Below are positions 5,217-8,235 of a stretch of DNA of 8,235 bases, one piece after another (positions within the stretch are counted from its first letter, which is position 1; every line of letters begins with the position of its first letter). This DNA comes from an uncultured Clostridia bacterium (lineage in GTDB: Bacteria; Bacillota; Clostridia; Peptostreptococcales; Anaerovoracaceae): NCBI GenBank assembly GCA_937889655.1, contig CALBZG010000193.1, forward strand, positions 1 to 8,235, written 5' to 3'. The notes below the pieces were generated by a model, which had not been told where the DNA came from, did not search any database, and saw only the letters and a list, made by a program, of their open reading frames with translations. A program made the translations under genes and the position numbers.

Positions 5217-6314
5217 ATGAATATTTTAAAAAGAAAAGATAAAATGACAGTGCCAGACAAGGCGATAAAATCAAAGAAAAAATTTATTATACCACTGGTG
5301 ATATTGGGCGTCGTTATTATTGCCGCTATCGTGTTGTCCCGGTTCGATATGCCGGGAGGAGTTCCGGAAGGCATCCCTGTTTCGGCAGGAACAGTCGAAA
5401 GAATGGACATAACTGAAGAATTATCAGTTAAAGGGGCAGTCCAGGGTGAAAAGTATGCGGAACTCTTTGCTGTTGGGGGGTATCAAATCACCCAGATCCT
5501 TGTAGCAGAAGGCGACAAAATAGCAAAAGACAGTCTCCTGATGGTGCTGGATCCGGGAAGCACTGACAAGCCGGAATCAAAAGCGGTTCTGGATGCTGCT
5601 CGAATGGAATATGAAGCAGCAAAGCAGCTTTACGAAGCTGGCGGTATGTCAAGAGTCGATTATCTGAGAGCGAAGGGGTCTTATGAAACCGCAGTATATT
5701 CTTCTTCTCAGTCCAACACACGGATCAAGAGTCCTTTTTCAGGCACTGTAACACGAGTAAACGGAGTGGTGGGCAGCGTGATCGAATCAGGTCAGCCCGC
5801 AGTTGTCGTTGAAGATCTGGACAGTCTTCAAATGAAAGTTGCTATCAGTGAATATGATATCGGCAAAATAAAAATCGGGCAAAAGGTTATTATCAGTTCA
5901 GAAGTGATCGGAGACAGAAAACTGAACGGAGAAATAACACACATATCCCCAACCGGTGAACCGAAGGATAGCGCGTCATCAGAAATGGTGATACCCGTTA
6001 CGATCGCCATAGAAAAATCCGACAGCAATTTGATATCCGGAGTGACAGCAAAAGCTAGGATCATCATTTCTGAGGCAGAAAATGCGCTGACGGTCCCTGT
6101 TGATTCGATCCTTCAGGACCCGGAAACCGAAAAAAATTATGTTTTGGTAATTGAAGACGGTATCACCAGGAGAGTCCCTGTCGATTTGGGAGTCGAAGGT
6201 GATTTTAATATTCAGATCCTCAATGCGGAGATATCGGAGGGCATTCAGGTGGTTCTGTCCCCTGAACTGGATATGAAGGACGGAACAAAGGTTTATGTTG
6301 CTCCTGAAGCATAG
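5217..6314 (+). CDS. HlyD/MacA-like efflux adaptor (membrane fusion protein)
   Basis: This 365-residue adaptor links to the MacB-type ABC transporter encoded next to it. A basic cytoplasmic start (KSKKK, 18-22) is followed by one membrane anchor (23-41), with the rest outside the cell. The biotinyl-lipoyl domain is split into 70-112 and 168-200 (SPFSGTVTRVNGVVGSVIESGQ) around a short helical hairpin (119-163). After it come a beta-barrel domain (about 203-285) and a membrane-proximal domain (290-365, beginning LTVPVDSIL). The hairpin is much shorter than in Gram-negative MacA or AcrA, as expected where there is no outer-membrane channel to reach; YknX-type adaptors of Firmicutes are the likely relatives. 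The start at 5217 follows AGAAAGG (5201-5207) by 9 nt; a later ATG at 5244 has no good site. The gene heads the operon, and the ATPase begins 14 nt after its stop. Confidence 0.92.
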   Translation: MNILKRKDKMTVPDKAIKSKKKFIIPLVILGVVIIAAIVLSRFDMPGGVPEGIPVSAGTVERMDITEELSVKGAVQGEKYAELFAVGGYQITQILVAEGDKIAKDSLLMVLDPGSTDKPESKAVLDAARMEYEAAKQLYEAGGMSRVDYLRAKGSYETAVYSSSQSNTRIKSPFSGTVTRVNGVVGSVIESGQPAVVVEDLDSLQMKVAISEYDIGKIKIGQKVIISSEVIGDRKLNGEITHISPTGEPKDSASSEMVIPVTIAIEKSDSNLISGVTAKARIIISEAENALTVPVDSILQDPETEKNYVLVIEDGITRRVPVDLGVEGDFNIQILNAEISEGIQVVLSPELDMKDGTKVYVAPEA

Positions 6315-6328
6315 AAGAGAGGCTTTCA

Positions 6329-7051
6329 ATGGACGAAGTTATCAGAGTCGAAGGACTGTCAAAAGTATATAGGAGCGGGCCTATCGAAGTTGCAGCGCTA
6401 TCCGATGTCACCTTCAGTATAAACAGGGGAGAATTTGTCGCCATCATGGGAGCATCCGGTTCTGGGAAATCCACATTGATGAACATTATCGGTTGCCTTG
6501 ACCGGGCGACCTCCGGAACGTATATATTGGAAGGGATCGATATCCGGGAGAAAAAGGATGATGAATTATCCTATATCAGGAATCAAAAGATAGGATTCGT
6601 GTTTCAGTTTTTTAACCTTATTTCAAGAACATCAGCTCTAAAGAATGTTGAACTCCCGATGATTTATGGGAAAGTCCCTGCGGAAAAACGGCGGTCACGA
6701 GCTGCCCAGCTTCTCGCAAATGTTGGATTGAAAGAGCGCGCTGCCCATATGCCGAACGAATTGTCAGGAGGGCAGAAGCAGAGAGTGGCGATAGCCAGGG
6801 CCCTTGCAAACGACCCGCCGATCCTTCTGGCTGATGAACCCACGGGCAATTTGGACTCCGCGGCTTCCGAAGAAATCATGGGGATATTTACAAGACTAAA
6901 TAAGGAGAATGGTACTACTGTGATCGTTGTGACACACGAACAGGATATTGCCGCTTTCGCAGACCGCATACTATTTTTTAAAGATGGCCGACTCGTTAGC
7001 GATGAAGCAGTACCGCGAACCGAAAAGATGGAGGATCCGCTATGCTTCTAG
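6329..7051 (+). CDS. ABC transporter ATPase, MacB/LolD/YknY type
   Basis: This 240-residue nucleotide-binding subunit powers the export or mechanotransmission cycle of the neighbouring permease. It has Walker A GASGSGKS (41-48), Q-loop Q93 in FVFQFFNL, signature LSGGQ (145-149), Walker B ILLADEPT (165-172, catalytic E170), D-loop NLDS (174-177) and switch H203. The A-loop tyrosine is Y14 (SKVYRSG). Conserved family context such as NIIGCLDRATSG and ALKNVELP places it in the MacB-like group that serves four-helix FtsX/MacB permeases. The RBS AGAGAGG (6316-6322) is 6 nt before the ATG. Its 3' end overlaps the permease gene by 10 nt, indicating translational coupling. Confidence 0.95.
   Translation: MDEVIRVEGLSKVYRSGPIEVAALSDVTFSINRGEFVAIMGASGSGKSTLMNIIGCLDRATSGTYILEGIDIREKKDDELSYIRNQKIGFVFQFFNLISRTSALKNVELPMIYGKVPAEKRRSRAAQLLANVGLKERAAHMPNELSGGQKQRVAIARALANDPPILLADEPTGNLDSAASEEIMGIFTRLNKENGTTVIVVTHEQDIAAFADRILFFKDGRLVSDEAVPRTEKMEDPLCF
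7030..7034 (+). promoter_or_regulatory. Ribosome binding site of the permease gene, inside the ATPase gene
   Basis: GGAGG lies 7 nt before the ATG at 7042, inside the last codons of the ATPase gene. It fixes the permease start at 7042, where the encoded N-terminus matches the family (NIRLALAAIKANKLRSFLTM). Confidence 0.85.
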
Positions 7052-8235
7052 TTGAGAATATCAGACTGGCATTGGCAGCCATCAAAGCCAACAAACTCCG
7101 CTCTTTTCTGACCATGCTCGGTATCATCATCGGAATCAGCTCTGTCATTGCTATCACATCCATCGGAGCTTCTGCAAAGGGTGCTGTAAGCGATGAATTC
7201 GAGAGCTACGGGAAAGCCTATATGTACATCAGGACCGACTACGAACTGCTTCAGGAAACCACCGGCGATTATGTGGTGGATGAAGAGGATCTTTTTGATC
7301 GGGATGATGTGGAGGCGTTAAAGGAACGTTTTGTTGGGGATATCAAGTACGCCGCTCCTTATGCTAACGAAAACATGGAAGCCCGGGTCGGACGAATTGC
7401 GGCTAAAATCAATTCTTACGGAATCGATGCGGATTATGAAGAATTTAACAAGAGCATCCAGATGGTCTATGGACGTATGATCAGCGAAAGCGATGTTGAC
7501 GGAAGAAGAGACAGAATTGTCATCGACACGAAATGCGCAGAAAAACTATTCGGTAGACAGGACGTGGTCGGAGAAACATTGCCGGTCACGATGGGAAACA
7601 ATTCCCGGGAGTTCTCCATCGTCGGTGTTTACCTGATGAAGGAAACCCTTTCTACTCAAATAACGGCTGCCATGGGGATGGACGCATATACCGCCTATGT
7701 GCCATATACTGCAATACTGACAGGACAGGCCGCTTCGCCATATATCGAAGTATATGGCAACCCGGATAAAAACATTCAGGACCAGGGTGAAGCCTACGCA
7801 AAATATATGACCCATATCAAAGACAAATCCAAAGGCTTCTACATGTACGAGTCCGCTGAAGCACAGCAGACCATCATCAATCAGGTCCTGGGGGTGCTTT
7901 CAGTAGCCATCGGGGCGATAGCGGCCATCTCTTTGCTGGTTGGCGGCATCGGAATAATGAATATTATGCTGGTATCTGTTACGGAAAGAACCAGAGAGAT
8001 CGGGATCCGAAAGTCTCTTGGCGCCAGGACAAAAGATATTATGACTCAATTCTTGATAGAAGCGATCATACTGTCTGTGATCGGTGGGATCATAGGCACT
8101 GCTTTAGGAATCGGCATTGCGGCTGCGGGTATGGCGGTAGCAGGAGTCAGAGTCATCATCCAGCCATTGGTGGTGATTCTTGCCGTAGCGTTTTCCGCAG
8201 CGGTGGGGCTCTTCTTCGGATTGTTCCCTGCAAAA
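7042..8235 (+). CDS. MacB/FtsX-type ABC transporter permease (3' partial)
   Basis: The frame is open from ATG 7042 to the window end, giving 398 residues with no stop. The last residues, GLFFGLFPAK, match the family's closing motif, after which about 10-20 residues usually remain (consensus roughly KAAxLxPIEALRYE), so the gene is nearly complete. The layout is classic: an amphipathic start and first membrane helix (about 22-44, ending in ITSIGASAKGAV), a large extracytoplasmic MacB core domain (about 45-280), then three membrane helices (about 283-310, 338-366 and 372-395). The coupling motif ERTREIGIRKSLGA (315-328), which contacts the ATPase, follows the second helix. It works with the upstream ATPase and adaptor as a tripartite exporter. 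Cargo cannot be told from the sequence; macrolide, antimicrobial peptide or toxin exporters all use this family. Confidence 0.93.
   Translation, partial: MLLVENIRLALAAIKANKLRSFLTMLGIIIGISSVIAITSIGASAKGAVSDEFESYGKAYMYIRTDYELLQETTGDYVVDEEDLFDRDDVEALKERFVGDIKYAAPYANENMEARVGRIAAKINSYGIDADYEEFNKSIQMVYGRMISESDVDGRRDRIVIDTKCAEKLFGRQDVVGETLPVTMGNNSREFSIVGVYLMKETLSTQITAAMGMDAYTAYVPYTAILTGQAASPYIEVYGNPDKNIQDQGEAYAKYMTHIKDKSKGFYMYESAEAQQTIINQVLGVLSVAIGAIAAISLLVGGIGIMNIMLVSVTERTREIGIRKSLGARTKDIMTQFLIEAIILSVIGGIIGTALGIGIAAAGMAVAGVRVIIQPLVVILAVAFSAAVGLFFGLFPAK

Overview
The window looks like chromosomal DNA from an anaerobic, Gram-positive-type bacterium, most likely a clostridial Firmicute. That placement is an inference. 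It rests on strong purine-rich Shine-Dalgarno sites (AGGAGT, AAAGGA, GGAGG), moderate GC content by eye, a TRAP transporter beside a sigma-54 activator with PAS domains, and a membrane-anchored adaptor with a very short hairpin joined to a MacB-type ABC transporter. No mobile element, CRISPR array, rRNA or tRNA is visible.

Left part (1-3694): the window opens inside a TRAP-transporter large permease gene (dctM type, + strand, 5' end cut off). It ends at a strong shared hairpin terminator and faces a convergent gene for a sigma-54 enhancer-binding activator (- strand, 3067-1289). That protein has a PAS-like N-terminus, a second PAS domain, an AAA+ domain and a Fis-type helix-turn-helix. A roughly 630-bp regulatory region separates it from the divergent class III aminotransferase gene. 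This region holds a widely spaced inverted repeat suited to be the activator's enhancer site, a consensus-perfect -24/-12 sigma-54 promoter at 3313-3328, and a leader of about 355 nt. The leader contains a perfect 15-bp dyad (3424-3438 / 3480-3494) that I cannot assign to a known riboswitch.

Middle part (3695-5100): a class III PLP-dependent aminotransferase of the GABA/omega-amino-acid group, followed by an intrinsic terminator. The simplest reading is a sigma-54-controlled module for using an amino acid or related organic acid. The TRAP system would import a substrate, the aminotransferase would process it, and the PAS activator would sense it. The substrate is unknown.

Right part (5101-8235): a separate operon with an extended -10 promoter preceded by a 10-bp direct repeat. 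It encodes an HlyD/MacA-like adaptor, a MacB/LolD-type ATPase and a MacB/FtsX-type permease. The permease is cut by the window end, probably only a few residues short of its C-terminus. Together they form an ABC export system whose cargo (peptide, antibiotic or lipid-like molecule) cannot be read from the sequence.
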